Source: Apostichopus japonicus
Taxonomy: Eukaryota; Echinodermata; Holothuroidea; Aspidochirotida; Stichopodidae
Length of the DNA stretch: 64,000 bases
Reading direction: 5' to 3'
Assembly: GCF_037975245.1 (NCBI RefSeq)
Contig: NC_092567.1
Span: forward strand, 8,494,714-8,558,713
Both the position numbers and the translations under genes were made by a program. Shown here piece by piece: positions 35,702 to 49,496 of this stretch; position 1 is the first letter of the stretch, and each line of letters begins with the position of its first letter. The notes under the pieces were generated by a model that saw only the letters and a program-made list of their open reading frames with translations, was not told where the DNA came from and searched no databases.

Positions 35702-36070
35702 AATTTGATATGCATCTGCTTCTCTAAATTGCATCTTCATTATCAAAACTCATTTATTTCAATACAACTCCAAAACAAAATCCTTATACTTTATAAAACC
35801 CTTGCATTAGTTGAATTAGAGGCTTCCTTTTATGATTCCTATTACATAAGTGACTAATATTTACATTTAAATTACAATTTCCAACTGAAAGTTCTAAATG
35901 AAAACAAAACCTATTAGATCGATATTTTTCTTCAAAAATATAATCTCAATTACTGATTCCTTAATGTTTGTAACATTCTCGACCCCTTTTTGAAATGAAA
36001 TGTGCCTCACTCTATTCATGAGTATCCATACATTCTTATTATAAAACACCTTACTAGCTAATAAACCTTT
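35702..36070. other. No gene seen
   Basis: AT-rich spacer between E2 and the short TIR element. Confidence 0.5.
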
Positions 36071-36071
36071 A

Positions 36072-37036
36072 AAGTGGCCATGACACGAACATTTCAAAGT
36101 CTTATCTTTTGGGGATCCATATATTAGGCATGTTCTCTAGAACATATTTCAACCATTCTGCTAGTTAAAAACTTCGGGGCTTGAAAGGTTCGTTCACCCG
36201 AAAATGTTCTTAAGGTCATGACGTCATGTTACGTCATGTTAGGAACACGATTTGCTCATTTAACAACAAAAAAAACATTTCGTCTATTGCGACTTCAGCG
36301 TAGTATCTCTAATACTAGTACTACTAGTATTAGTGCTCGGCCGCGCTTACCCCAAAGATTCGCCACTTGTCCCACTGGAGGATTCATGTTCCCCGATCTG
36401 ATCTTCGGAGTTCTTAATGTGGGTTACTTGACAGGAGAAAGACTCGTTTATGTCGACCCGCTAAAACCTATTGGTTTCATTTCATAAGAAAGGAGGGCTC
36501 GTAGTCTGCTTCCGTGAAGTATTTGCTTCGCACGGAGCTGTATAATGGCTAGACCCAGTGATATCGGCGCTGGTGTTCTGCACTTACTTGGTCATAATCG
36601 CCGGGGTTTTTTTTGTTCGTCCTTCGGCCATCGATGAGGGCTAACTGCATGGGTTATGGGATTACTGCAGCCCCAACAACACAACGGACCAGCATTTCTC
36701 TCGGATATTCTGCAATATGTTTAAAAAAAAAACTTGAAATTTCTAACAATATAACGTAATACAGTGTTTGTTCTCTCAGTAAAAATGTCCGTGTATGTGT
36801 GACGGTATGATCCGCGCACCCGGTACATGCCTGGGCTTGGCACTTGTGTTACTAATATGACGTCATCTTTGTCTTGTTTTGAAATCACATTTTTCATAGT
36901 TCTGTTTTCGGATGCGATTATTAAAACGTTATATTTTAATTAGATCCTTGAGGTTTTGAAAGTTTGAGGTGATGAGAATAGTTTTGAACATAGATTTTTT
37001 CATAGATTCAGAGGAAATTCATGTCACGGCCTCTCT
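36072..37036. mobile_element. Short TIR element, about 0.96 kb, non-autonomous
   Basis: The left end reads AAGTGGCCATGACACGAA and the complement of the right end reads GAGAGGCCGTGACATGAA, 15 of 19 matching when one more base is included. No protein-coding region was recognised inside. An inverted patch ACTAGTACTACTAGTATTAG lies near 36317. The superfamily is not assigned because no clear target duplication was found. Confidence 0.45.
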
Positions 37037-37276
37037 AAGTAATCAAGTTATGGTAAAACAATAAAACTAATTCTTGAATCCTACATTACAGATTTTTCCC
37101 TCTTATCTAATCTAATCCATTTATTTTTGTTTGTATTTGACTCCCCTTAAATCAACCTCTATTTCCGTCCCATCAACTGTCCTAGTTTATCGCTTTACTT
37201 TCCTTTATTTTCGTTCGTGATTTTTATTATCTATTACATTATAATAATTATCAGTAACTCTATTTTTTCACTCTAG

Positions 37277-37485
37277 ATTCCTATCTCCTGTGTGTATCTA
37301 GCAGGCCTCTCTCCTAGAGTTGATGAGTCTGGTCTGAACCTTATCCTTCAGTCTGGTCTCTCTCTCTCTATCTTGAGTTCTCTTCAGAAGCTGGAGATCG
37401 GTGACGTCAACAGGAGACTAACTAATGAAGAGTTGGCGGCCATCTTGTCTTACTCCTCACAGTGTAAAAGCTTGAAGGATATGCT
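37277..37485 (+). CDS. Host exon candidate, leucine-rich repeat region (exon A)
   Basis: A T-rich tract and acceptor TTTCACTCTAG precede 37277; the donor CT|GTAAGT follows 37485. The 209-bp segment is open (69 codons plus two bases). Its peptide has leucine spacing of LRR proteins (SILSSLQKLEIGDVN, then LTNEELAAILSYSSQCKSL). In deuterostome NLR-type immune receptors, LRR exons of similar size and style occur in long series, but no NACHT domain is visible here. A second acceptor at 37304 (CTAGCAG) is a possible alternative start. It joins in phase to exon B at 42062. The assignment to an LRR gene is moderately supported. The NLR idea is only inference. Confidence 0.5.
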
Positions 37486-37489
37486 GTAA

Positions 37490-40080
37490 GTATTCCGGTG
37501 TAGTTGTTAGAATCATCATAACAGTAAAACAGAGAACAAATTTAATTATGAAAGTTATCAATATTAAATTAACAATAGAGAATTTAAAGCCTGCAGTGTT
37601 TTGATGTCAAGGATTGGATTTAATTAGTTTAGTTGGTTTTATTTCAATACTTATGTCATCGTGAAATGAAATTCTGTAGAATGTTATGATTAATAAAACA
37701 AAATATAATGGATACATAGGGAGTAGCTTAAAAAAGCTGTTGGTAAGAGAGGGTTGGGTGGGGGGTGTTTAAAACGTTCTTTATTTATTTTATTGTTAAC
37801 ATTTAACTAAAACTTAGGTTTTAGAATGACATGAATGTTTATTAGAATAAAACAAAAGATATTTACGAAAGATAGTTTGAATTAAATCAATCTAATGAGT
37901 TTAATGAACATTTTAAAATAGGGTTTTTAAGTTTGTAAGTAGTAAATGTAACTTCTCAGGCTGAAAGCTCCAAAATATTTGTTTTTCAATTATGTACAAA
38001 CTATTTCATTTTTTCAACGAAAGGGACTGGAAATCGTTATTAATATTTAAAAGAAGTTAAATAATGGCAACAAAATAGCAAAAACCTATAAATCTATACT
38101 TTAAACCCAAGAAATTGTCATCAGATTATAATACTCTATTCACTAGTAAAACTGAAATTTATACGAAACAAGCAACCAATAAAACAGTTTTAGTTGGCGC
38201 AGTTTTAAAAAAAAAGTTACTCAAAATAAGTTAATAAATATAAGTTATCAAAAAGGAAAATATATAATTGTAATGGAGTTAACTTTTTAAATATATTTTT
38301 TTTTACTATCATAACATAATTAAAGGCATAAAAGGTATCTCTTAAATTACATAGGTTAATATGTAATCCATTTAAAACTACATTCTTTTTTTTAGTTTGA
38401 AATACAATTTGACACCAAATATGCTAAATTAATATTATTTCATTATTTGTCATAATTTTAAAAAAGATTTTAAAGGTCATCGTGAGCTTCTGCTTTTCAT
38501 AAGTCATAACTTTGAACAAGAACTGTTTAATATGTTGTTATTCCTTGTATAAATATTACTTCATACTTGGTTAGAGCATGACGTCCCTGCTTTGTCCAAC
38601 CCTACCCCAACTCCTCACTTATAACCCATTCGAACACCGGTTTCACTCAAAACATTCCTGACACCTCCAATTTACCAACCCACCGTAGCTCTATCTGCCC
38701 CCTTCAGATAACTTTCATTACACCCTTTGTTCTTTGTAGTTTCCCTTTCAATTCATTTTGACCGTTCTCCTACCCTAACCCTATCATCACCCTATTTGTT
38801 CCTGCCACCGAATTGTTTGTGTCTATTATCTCCAGCTCCATTATCAATTATTTGTGTTTTCTTTGTTTCTTCATGCGCATTGATTGCTTTACATAGGCCA
38901 AGTCTAAGAATATATTGTAGTTTTGCAGACAGAGACGTAAACCTCGCTAATACTTTAATATATTTATTTTTCTCAGAGTCAAATTGGTAACACAACGAAT
39001 ATATTCGGTTTAATATTACCGCTACTCCTCTCACCTTAATCAGTTCCTCAGACCAACCTCATAAACAGTTTACAATTTCCATCCTCACACATTAACGTTA
39101 ATGTTATTAGTTGATATTTTCCAAGGTGTATGGCGTGTTACTAAAGCAATGAAAGAAATATATTTAAGTTGCCGGATCCCGCATCACCCGACACTCAAAG
39201 AAAAAGGGAAAAATATTCATTAATAACATCAATAAAACACCATAAAAATGACAATTATTCAACCTGTCACATTCTCAATGCCATTCCAGGAATAACTGTA
39301 ACCACGGACAATGTATTAATGAAAAGTATTGTACATTAGCAGTATTGCCTGGTCGAATTATAAAAAAAGAAAGGTAATACAGATCTATGATTATTCACTT
39401 TCTAGACTATCAATGCTCCATCCCAATCCCCATGTTCAGTATCCTCTTCACTAAGTTGAGTCTAACCTCCCCCACCCTACAGACACCCTTTACCTGTTCC
39501 CGCCACTGGCCCTCCCCTTCGCCATTCCCTTCAGAGAGTTTTAAGAGAGCCCATTGAATCCATTCCATGTTTCTATCCGATAAATCGTCACCTCCAAACT
39601 ACATATTTTTATTAGGTCATACGCCCTGTAATTGCATACGTTACCTTCTTATCTTTTGGTTATTCTTCGTAAGTTTTATCTAAATGAGCAAAATTGCTTT
39701 CATTGCACGGTTGTTTAAATGCATCCTCAAATGCTCCCATGCAAACCAATCGAAGGAATCTTGGTATTTAAGACTTGCATAAACGGATACTTCTGGATCA
39801 TTAGAATCACGTGTTTCACTGTTGAATTTTATCGAATTTTTTTGACTGTTTAAAAACAAATGGCATGGTGATTGATTTCGTATTGAGAGAGATGTGTGCA
39901 TGTCAAACAAAGAGCTAAACAATAATAATAATAGGATGATTAAAAGCCGTATTGAACAAATAAAAAAGAAACCTTATTAGTGAATGGTCTTTATACTTCT
40001 CCGTAGTAAGCTGTGCACATAGCTACATTGCCAGCCATGTCATGAACATTCATATAGTCTACAGTGATGTAATTCTGTCT
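37490..40080. other. Probable intron, no other gene seen
   Basis: Low-complexity AT-rich DNA. If exons A and B belong together this is intron sequence. Only short frames are present. Confidence 0.4.
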
Positions 40081-40092
40081 AAAGGTAAGTTG

Positions 40093-40131
40093 GCCTGACG
40101 TTTCGATCCTAGCGGGATATTCTTCAAAGGC
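40093..40131 (-). ncRNA. Hammerhead-ribozyme-like motif, PLE copy 2
   Basis: On the minus strand: stem I GCCT, core TTGAAGA, stem II ATCC-CGCTA-GGAT, core CGAAAC, cleavage triplet GTC, and the closing stem I strand AGGC. Order and pairing match the minimal type I hammerheads described in Penelope-like elements, which have a very short stem III. One core position differs: the usual C3 is T, so it may be inactive. It lies about 210 bp past the stop codon of the PLE frame. Confidence 0.5.
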
Positions 40132-40341
40132 TAAATGAGAGAAGAAAGAAAGAAACCAACAGGGGAAGAGGAGGGGTAGGAGATAAACAGTGGAGGGACA
40201 AAGAGAAGATTTAGAGAATGGGGTAGGGAATAAACTGGAGAAGGACAAAGACAGAAAGGTGTGGAGAAAAAAGAGTGGAAGAGAGATAAGAGAAGAGGAG
40301 TGAAAGGGGGGACAAGGGGAGAAGGAGGGGCAGGAGAAAAG

Positions 40342-40640
40342 TTAGTCATGTCCTTCATGAATGTTGAGCCCATGAGGTTGAATGGTGCGAAGGCGTTGCA
40401 TCCACGGCCTTTCTCTGCTGGTTCGTACTAGGTCAGGACGGCTACCCAAGGATTCAATCCCCTGTAAGGACATGTCGTTAATTGTATGGTTTGGAAGGTT
40501 AAAGTGTTCTCCAACTGAGGTCTCAGTCTTCATGGTGTTGACTGTGGATCTAATTAAAGATGAAAATGTCAGTTTTGAGAGATACATTCAAAAAGTAAGG
40601 TGCGGAGAAGCCGAGAACAATAATCCAATAAGTCCCAATT
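40342..40640 (-). pseudogene. Penelope-like element, C-terminal GIY-YIG region fragment
   Basis: An 81-codon frame on the minus strand (stop at 40342). It contains VGEHFNLPNHTINDM followed by RERPWMQRLRTIQPHGLN, which correspond to the C-terminal end of the GIY-YIG endonuclease of PLEs: a conserved H-F-N-L-P-H segment, then a basic helix and a P-x-G-L-N end. The GIY and YIG motifs and the whole RT are missing. The 3' flank carries a hammerhead-like motif, so the copy is a severely 5'-truncated insertion, as is usual for PLEs. Confidence 0.65.
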
Positions 40641-42061
40641 AATAAACCATGACGGTTAAACTTGATGAAAGGCTATACTGTATCGATCTTTCAATCCTTC
40701 ACAAAAACTATACAACAATAGTGAACTACACTGCAGTAGTGAAATGTCCAGTGTTCTATCTCGACATTTACCAAAGAATGAAATGAATTCCCAACGCTTA
40801 TTTAATATACTTTTAACCGATATTGGTTGCTTCTCTCGAGTTTGATACTTACGCCGTCAATGTATGAAAAATTGACATCATTTAGATTTGACTTTATTGA
40901 AATATCAACCAGGCACATGACCAGCCTCGTTATTGTAAGAGGGAAGCCTCATATTTTGTCCTAAACTTAAGAGTTAGAGAGATTAATGTTGTAAGGCTTA
41001 CATTGAAAAGACTTTTCACAGCACCATAAAGTGTTTGCCCTTTTTTACATTTTTTCTTTGGAAGGGTAGGGGGGGGGAGCTTCAAAATTGGCTTGCGTCT
41101 GTTGGAAGGAGTCAAAACAGGTGATCTCCTTTTACTTAATAATTCTCAATGCTGTAGCAGTGGAGAGGTTGACACAACAATGGTTTGTTCGATACAATAT
41201 AAATTATTTAAATTTCATCAATATTTATATTGCATGGCCTTTACTTTATATAAACTATTTATGAAAGATTCCAAAGCAGCTCTTTCAAACAGTCCCTCTG
41301 TTCCTTCCACCAGCTCGGTTAATTCATATCGACCCATGCAAGTTCTGTCTGTTGTCGATCTTAAATGGCTTTGCCTGAAAATAAAAATATTTAGAAAGAT
41401 ATGCCAAAAAAAGATCGGATTGCTGAAAAAGAGGTAAAACGAGTATTGTAAACTAATCACATGTCACACCACGATCCATATATGTTTGGTCTATTTACTT
41501 GTTCAAGTTACCAGTATAAAGACACGAAGTGTAGACTGCACTGCAAATGTTTGAGATGAAACCGTCCAATTACCTTGTCAGTGACGATGGAGCAGTGAAA
41601 GAGGATGAGCATGGCACGGGGTGGGGGGGGGGGGGGTTGATTGGGCACATGCTCCTCTACTCTTCTGATTACCCTGAAATGTGGCTTCCATTTGTTAATG
41701 GAAATTGCCAGTTCCGAAATTTGTAACTAAAAGTGCCCTCTTGTTGTTGTGTTTTTGTAACAAGTACCTTCATGTCTAAAATGTTGCTCTGCTAAATATG
41801 CAGTTCAAAAGTACCGGTATAAAGGAAACTTTTGTTGAAAACAGTCAACTACTTGAACTTGTGGAAAGGAATGCACAGAGCTCTTACTTTGAGACTTATT
41901 TTTAATTCTGATCAGAATGATCAATCAGATTTTATTTATTTCCTTGTTATGTGGTGTTTACTTTGTTTATCTTCATTGATTTAGTAAACAATAAACCTGA
42001 CTAGGAGGACATTCCTCTACGTCTACATCTTACACGATGATTACTCTACTTCTCTCCATAG
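40641..42061. other. Probable intron, no gene seen
   Basis: AT-rich DNA with short frames, a G-run near 41620, and no recognised coding segment until exon B. Confidence 0.4.
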
Positions 42062-42138
42062 GTTACAATGGTACTATCTGCCAGACACTATTCCGGTCGG
42101 ATCCATTCCATCATCCTTGAAATCAAGAAAATTGAAAG
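42062..42138 (+). CDS. Host exon candidate, leucine-rich repeat region (exon B)
   Basis: Acceptor TTCTCTCCATAG precedes 42062 and donor G|GTATTG follows 42138. Joined to exon A, the split codon is completed by one base and 25 open codons follow (LQWYYLPDTIPVGSIPSSLK, then SRKLK), ending one base into the next codon. The three lengths (209, 77 and 62) keep one frame open across both junctions. The donor is weaker than consensus. The product is unrecognised beyond its leucine-rich style. Confidence 0.45.
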
Positions 42139-43503
42139 GTATTGTCACAATGACGTTATATTGGACACACTTAAAATATCTTACATTTAATTAATGGCTT
42201 GTTGAATGTTGTTGTTGATTTATATACAAGAGAGTAATGAATCAGCAACACATGATTGCCAGTTTATATGAAGTAGACACCAAAGCAGAGTCTTGTAATA
42301 GTAAACAATGGACTGAATAATAGAAATTAAACAACACTTAATATTGCTAAGCTTGGTTGATTTAAGAGATAAGTCATGCTTCTCGCTTTTTCGAGATCAC
42401 CGGACTATATATGTTTTGTGAGTAGCCATCACATCAATGTATGCTTTTAATCTCTTTCCAGAAAGTAGTGGTATCAAACACTTTAGGAAACTTAATTACA
42501 CAGCGACAATGATTGTGTAAGGTTTTGAAGTAATGTTGTGCCACTCGGAGTCTGCCAACCCCCTCACCCCCTTAAAACACACACATTAAAACTCATCCAC
42601 ACCTCCGCTTGATTCTTTCAATACCAATTGCAGAATAAAGCCGCGAAGTTTAACTTATTTTTTTCCAAGTTCTGCAAACGAAGCTTCTGTTTCTCTGAAA
42701 TTGCTGCAAAGAGTATTACAAAATAAGCGAAAACCAAATGGAGACCAAATGTATCGGAACTGATGCTAGATGTATCGTACTTAAAATATACTAATAGGTA
42801 ACAGTATCATATAAGACTTTTTAAAAGCAAAGATAGGACATTCGTTCTGCAGTTTTATACAGGAACAGAGGATCGTCGAAGCCGATATCATATGTGTGGA
42901 GGAGGGAGGGGGGGGGGGGTCTGTGGTCTATTCCAAGGAAAAGGGGAAGTTTACTCCCTTAATCGGCGCTTGGAAAGAGTACAATCTACATGTATTGGCA
43001 AACATTAACATCCATGCATGATTTGCCTTGAAAAATAATAGAAGACATAAAATATGGGTAATGATATAAGGGAGAGCATTTAAAGCTATATGTGAATTTA
43101 AAACCATATTTTTTATTTTAATGTATACACTTACGAAAGTAGGAGTAATAATACAAAAAAGAAGAAAAGAAAACAGAATCGGTATATCTGTTACTCCCTT
43201 AAGTCTACTATTCCTCTGATTTGGATAATAGTGGCTATTAAAATATAGCAGCTTCCAGAGGCTTCACACCATTTAGCATATAAATATCAAAGACAAATAT
43301 TTACATTTTTGGTCTGTAAATCTGCGTACGAAGCAAAATGTGCATAAAACAGGCTTAATGCTTATTAGATGAGTACTAGTTAAATTTTCAAGCCATCAAT
43401 AAACATATTGTGTATTCGGTACAGATTTACATCGGTATAATACTTAATGAGGTTACGATTTATACTGACTCGAGTGGTCGGGTGCAGGAATCAGTACTGT
43501 TTT
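42139..43503. other. Probable intron, no gene seen
   Basis: AT-rich DNA. G-run near 42908-42919. No coding segment recognised. Confidence 0.4.
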
Positions 43504-43533
43504 TAGCTCATACCAGCATGCTGGTGTGAGCTA
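43504..43533. repeat. 30-nt near-perfect palindrome
   Basis: TAGCTCA at 43504-43510 pairs with TGAGCTA at 43527-43533. The inner ACCAGCATGCTGGT is a perfect palindrome, and the one remaining pair is T with G. It would form a cruciform or, as RNA, a hairpin with no free loop beyond the centre. Confidence 0.8.
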
Positions 43534-44675
43534 TTGTTACAGTGCGGCGTCTATCATTCTATCACTCGATCCGTCAACAATTGGTAAAACCGCTCCCACT
43601 AGCACAGTGTTTGATGGAATTTCATGAAACTTGAACACAAGGACCAATGGGTATAGGGCCATCAGAGATGGTCGGAAATTTTGGGTCAAAGGTCACCTGT
43701 GGGCCGTAATGGGCCATTTTGTTTAAATACGCAAACTGCTTCTTCTCCTACAGATTCCATGGTACAATGTTGAGGGTTTGTCACGATAGTACTATGGAAG
43801 TTTTACTTGCAGGGTGTTCATGAATTTGAGATCAAAGATCAACTAGGGGTCTTTTGTGGCCCGGGCGGCGGCCCTATATTTTCAAATTGCTCCTGTTCGT
43901 ACAGTGTATGGCCAGTTATCATGAAACTTGGTCACAACGTTCCTCGGGATGAGAGTTACGAGGGGTGTTCTGGAAATTGAGGTCAAATGTCATTTAGGGG
44001 GTCATCGGGGGTCTTTCTTTGTAATGTTTTCAAATATCTCAATCTCCTCAAGATTTTGATGGATCATATTCAAAGTTGAACTGATGATTGTTGGATTGTG
44101 TATGAATAAGGTAATGCCTAATAATTTTTGGTCAAAAGTTAATTAATTACAATTAATCCCCATTGTTTAAAAAAATCCGAGCCTTCACCTTTTGCCAAAG
44201 CTGCTTTAATTTGTCTCCCAGTCTCTGCAGTGTTTGTTTACATTTGTGGTTAAGCTCTGCAGAGGCTGTTAGTGGAATTAAAGCAGGACTGGGAGTTGTT
44301 ATTAACTGTTGAACTGTAAGCATGAGAGCCCTATAGCCAATCAGCACTTGCCGATTCTTAGAAGTCTTTGAGCCTGAGGTATGTAGGCAGCCAGCCAAAA
44401 TTTTGGCAAGGAGTGCTTCAGGTTTGCTCAGGTAGAGGGAAGAAAGTTTAATAGGGTAGGTCAGTGGTATTGTTTGAGAGTGGGTTAAATAGGATTTAAA
44501 GGGGGAAAATATGAATTATAGCCAGTGGTGTGGCCAGGATTCTGCTAGACGGAGGGGGGGGGGAGGGGTTATCCCTCATGGGCCCAAAATTTGTGGAATC
44601 TGAAAAATGGCCTGAAATTTGGTGGGCCATAAAGTTTTGTGGGCCCTACATTTTTAGCTCGAAAAGGTATGAGCT
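43505..44675. mobile_element. Repeat with short TIRs and a palindromic left end
   Basis: Left end AGCTCATACC (43505) and right end GGTATGAGCT (44666-44675) are perfect inverted copies over 10 bp. The left end is itself inside a 30-nt palindrome. The body contains GATCCGTCAACAATTGG and repeated TTTCATGAAACTTG phrases that I know from dispersed repeats of marine invertebrates. A G-rich segment at 44523-44600 (GTGGCCAGGATTCTG then a G8 run) looks like the end of another nested repeat. Confidence 0.4.
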
Positions 44676-45660
44676 TCTGCACCATTGGTGCACTAGTTAT
44701 TAAATGTTTCAACTGTATGGTCCACCATTTTGTCTACAGAAGTGTAAAAAACAATCGCAGACGTTATAGGATTCATTGTAATCGTTTAAGTGAGTTATAA
44801 CCAAACGAATGCATTACTAGGAAGAAATGGTTACAGGCGAGTGGTCGGGTGCAAGAGGAGAGGTATAAATATTTCACGCCGAGATTCTTGCTCATGTGCT
44901 ATTTACTCGTTGGTTGTTATGATATCTCTTTTACTTCATTTTTTTTGGGGGGGGGGGTGGAGTGGGTTGATTGCACTAAGGAGCTGCAGTATATGTTCGT
45001 CTAACTGTAATGTTCATACGTCACTGGCCAAACACAATTTAAAATTAAATAAATGGCAGATCACTATGCCACCTTACATTACGTCTCCGAAATAAACGTT
45101 TTCAAGCGTTACTTCTGTTGTTTTGAACAACTGCACATTTTCGATGTATAATAAATATAACGCAAATGCACATGAAATAAAAAGAAAACCTTGCATACAA
45201 ATATTTGCGGCTGTTTCTTTTACTACGATTTAGGGTTCGCATTAGCCGCGGGGTGGCGCGTTTCCCACAATTTTATTTCAAATCCCGCATGTCAAAAGTT
45301 GCCAAGACAGGATTCCCCGTATTAAATCTCAGCCGAGTAAAATTAAGCATACTTTATGGATATGACCGTGTAGCAATTTATCGCTAAATGATCGCATTTT
45401 GAATAAGATGAAGTAAAAGGCCGCGATTATTTTTGTTTTGTTATGCCGTCTATAAGCCATCTTAAAATCCCGTAAGTTTCCTAGCCAGTCTTTCCTTCTT
45501 TATATTTATAAATAAATGAAGAACTATAGCAAACCATGTTCGCGTAAATTCCAGACAAATCTCAGACCATATGATAGCCTAAAATCACAAAGAGTCAACA
45601 TGGAAATCTAGCCTAATAATAAGTTTATTCGCTTAAACTGTGTCGCAGTTACAGTAGCTG
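44676..45660. other. No gene seen
   Basis: Short frames only. G-run at 44948-44957. Composition slightly less AT-rich near 45230. Confidence 0.4.
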
Positions 45661-48600
45661 CACTCAGAAAAATGTTTACACAGGTTCAGTAAAATTTTAC
45701 TTGATTTTCTTGTCAAATTAGAACACTAAAACATTGAGTAAAATTGACTTAACTGCTGTTTTGTAAAGTTTTACATGGTCAGCATGTAACGCAACTACAA
45801 AATTATTATGTAAAATTTTGCCAGTGATTTCTACATAACACCCGTTCAGTAAGCGTTTTACACATGTTTTAGGTTAAATATTAAAAGCAGCTTCATGCTC
45901 CTTTCTGTATTTAATCGATCACAACAGAAAGGCACATTTAAGAGACAACAAAAACGACATGACAACACAATTAATTCAGAACATTTGATGAATTCAACCT
46001 TTTATTTCATCACTTAAGAGGGTATCCTGTAAATCTACAATTATGCAATGAATAGTGAGCTACAGCCATGATATTTTAACTTTTGTGTCCAGATATGGAT
46101 GACAGTTTTTATCAGATACATTAGGCAGTAGGCGGTCAATAGGTGGTCGTAAACACATTGATAGCATACTTTCAAACGGTTGAAATCTTCAAGCAATGTA
46201 AATCCCACTTTTACTTATAATAGAAAAAAAAATAACAAAAACATAAACAAAAGGTAACAGAAAATGAACAAGAGGTAATATCTCTTAAAGGTGCATGCTT
46301 ACGAAAATGTAAATGATTTATTTTTTTTAGTTTTTGAGATACATGTACAAAAAACATTTGGTCGACTTAGGAATTTCAACCAACTCCCTCGACATGTAGT
46401 AAGATATTTGAAAGCTCACCAAAATTAACATAATCAACTGTCTGATTGCAAAATTTGACAAAGATACAACTCTACCTGCAGCATTAGCTAAAATTTCTTG
46501 CAAAGCTACTAAAAGGATAGTTACTTTACATCAACCCATGAACATTCCCAGGAAAAATAATCTTCTATGTCATATGAGCTTTGCAACTTAAACATGCTGG
46601 TATATAGTTGAGCACTGTAGTACTATTCCAACAAGTTAAACTTACTCTCAGCTCTTTGACCGGATTATGATGTAATACTATTAAGCACAATTTATCAATA
46701 CTTATACATCCTTAAGTAAGAGGAAGGATCTTGAATATTTGGTGGTAGCCACTTAACACTGAAAGTATTTTGCCTTCACTTTTCACATAAATACCCTTAT
46801 AATATATCTCTTCAACGTTTATAGTAAATACCATTTTAAAGCTAACATTAAATCATAATCAACTAGCGGCCATAAAGACAATGACAAAGATAAACTTTTC
46901 CTGTAGTCACCCATATATAAGCAGTATTTTCATAATCTGCTGCAGATGATAGCTTAATTTTCATTAAGAGTCAACAACCAACCAGTACCAAAATAAAGAA
47001 TGAAGAATGATAAAAACCGATATGATCTTTGGAAAGATAATGGAACAATAGTGAACTTTGAAACATGAAACATATATGCATTAAACTGACCATTAACAGT
47101 CTTGGGACACTGAATGCTATGACAGTATATCAATTTCACGTTACTGTTTGTGTAATAAATTTTACATACACCATGTTAAACACACAATCATCACAATGAT
47201 TGGATATATGATTGTAGTGCTGTTATTGAGCACAACGAATATAAACACTCTTACAATAACAACAATCCCTCAAGTCATCCGATGTGACGGGTCTGAAAAT
47301 GTAATGACAAAGAAACAACTCTTCCTGATGTCAATTTAAAACAAGCAACAACTTTAGATACACAATGATTTGTTCATTATGAGTTTAATTTGAATTAGCA
47401 TGCAAACCAATCAAAACAAATTGTGGCCAAATGAAAGGATATAATTTTTTAACAGAAACTGGAATATACATATCAACTTGAACTTTGAGATGTGAAAACA
47501 TATGGAATGCTGACTATGACGACTGCTTTAGTATTCCAGATTAAACACATATAATGATTGAAGCAAACATCAATGGCATTCATAAATGTCCTCCTCTGAG
47601 ATAGGACATGTCTCTCGATGATCACAAATAACTGCTAAGGATGTATTTTGCTTTCTCCAAGAAGTAACACATATGGTTTAGGCTTTTCTGAAGAAAAAAA
47701 TTGCATATAGAACTGCAAGTTGGAGCTTTCCTAACAAACAAACAAAGAGATAAATATAGACCCATCAAAATAAGGCTGTGTAAAAACCTAAATGGTTCCT
47801 AGGCATTTAATGGCATGTATCACTCACAAAAACGTGACATCTGCATCCGAAATAATAAACGTATAGTGATACAGGTGGAAAGAAATATTAATTATCAAGC
47901 AAGGACCTTTAACAGAGATACTCTCAAGCTGTTCTATTTTGTAATGTCTGTCATAATAAAAAAAAAACACAACTGTTGTACATTAAGCCATGTCCACTGA
48001 TTACTATATGCATGTGCACCAAAAAAACAACAAGGACCATCGTTGGGTTAATGGTTAGAATTATAGCTACTATCAACTCAAACATAAATAGATTTTGTGT
48101 TTACATTCTAATTTCAGAAAAACTGTCATTTGGCCTCGCCGATCATCAATATTTAATTAGCAAACCCCAAATGGCAGTGAAAACATAGTGATGGTGGACC
48201 AACGCTCCACACCAAAATATGAAGTAAATGTCATGTATAGCTAGTTGGCAATTACCTTTTTAAGTTTTTCACATTAAGCCCCCCCCCCCCCTGCCCCCTA
48301 ATTCCTAAATAACATATATTCACTGAACAGGGAACACCATTCTGCCATTTATCAACTCAAATTAATCTAGGGTTCTTGCGATCTCATGTATACAAGCAGA
48401 CATCTCACACACAGGACATTATCATTGCATAGATTCTCTGAGCCTTTGGCAAAAAAAACCTAAAGAAAGCCAAGGTGTTGGAGGGATGGAAAACAATGTT
48501 CTTCAACCATATCATTTCTCCCGAGGATTAATAAAAAAATCATCTTAAAAATCAGTTCCTTTGAGAACTTTACTCCATACCAGGAATTGAGTAGTTGATA

Positions 48601-49496
48601 AATATTCTACATTGGTTAAGATAAAATATCTGCATCAAATTTTCGCATTGTATTCCAAACACAAACTGACGTAATTACAAATGTGGCGGGCACAAGGACA
48701 TGCAAACTTGGAAGTCTACGAAATCTGCACATGATTCCTTTACAAATAGTTAGCCCCTTTGCGTCTCACAGGAAACAAATGTGGTAACAAATGGATTGCA
48801 GCATTGTTTTTCCCATCTAATAAAACAAGTTTAAAATAAAGCATTACTCTGTTCTTCATATGGTTATTGTGGAACTTATTATATGTACATCAGTTTCCTC
48901 ATATCCACAGACAGTAGTGTTATACCAACTAAACGAATTATTAGAGCAATCAAAGAAAAAACGAGACATCTAGTGTGCCAACTGCATACAGCTATACAGC
49001 TTAAGTTAAAGTTAGCCTAAAGTACAGGTAGGCATGGTGGCACACACATTTACATATACTTGGCTTGATTCGATTTTCAAAGGGGCAAACATTCAGAATG
49101 TTTAACTCCTAGTAAACTCATGAGATGAATATGCAGTCTTGAGAGGGGTGGGGGTGTCTCTTTTAATGTAATTTATAATATTAGAATAATTTAGAATATT
49201 TTGTACAGGAACCTAAATATCAATGGACAGGTGCAAAGTTCAGGATTTCATGTGACATGACTTTTATTCAATTTGAGCTCATTATGTATTCAAATATGCA
49301 AGTTAGGTCCCAAAATGGAATCTCTTCTGTCTATAAGCAGTTAACTAGAAGTAAAGGAATTAGGTTGTCATCTTGTTTTATGTTATTTTGTTGTCTTTAC
49401 AATTTCCTCTCTGCTGATACCAATTGTGGTGAAATTGGTTGAACAATGGCAGAGATATGAGTTTTTTTTCTGTTAGGAGAGTGTAGTCTGCATCTG

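Noticed and set aside
36218-36487. An 89-codon frame in the short TIR element
   Set aside because: No recognisable domain or splice context. It begins in a TGACGTCATGTTACGTCATG-like repeat and is probably non-coding.
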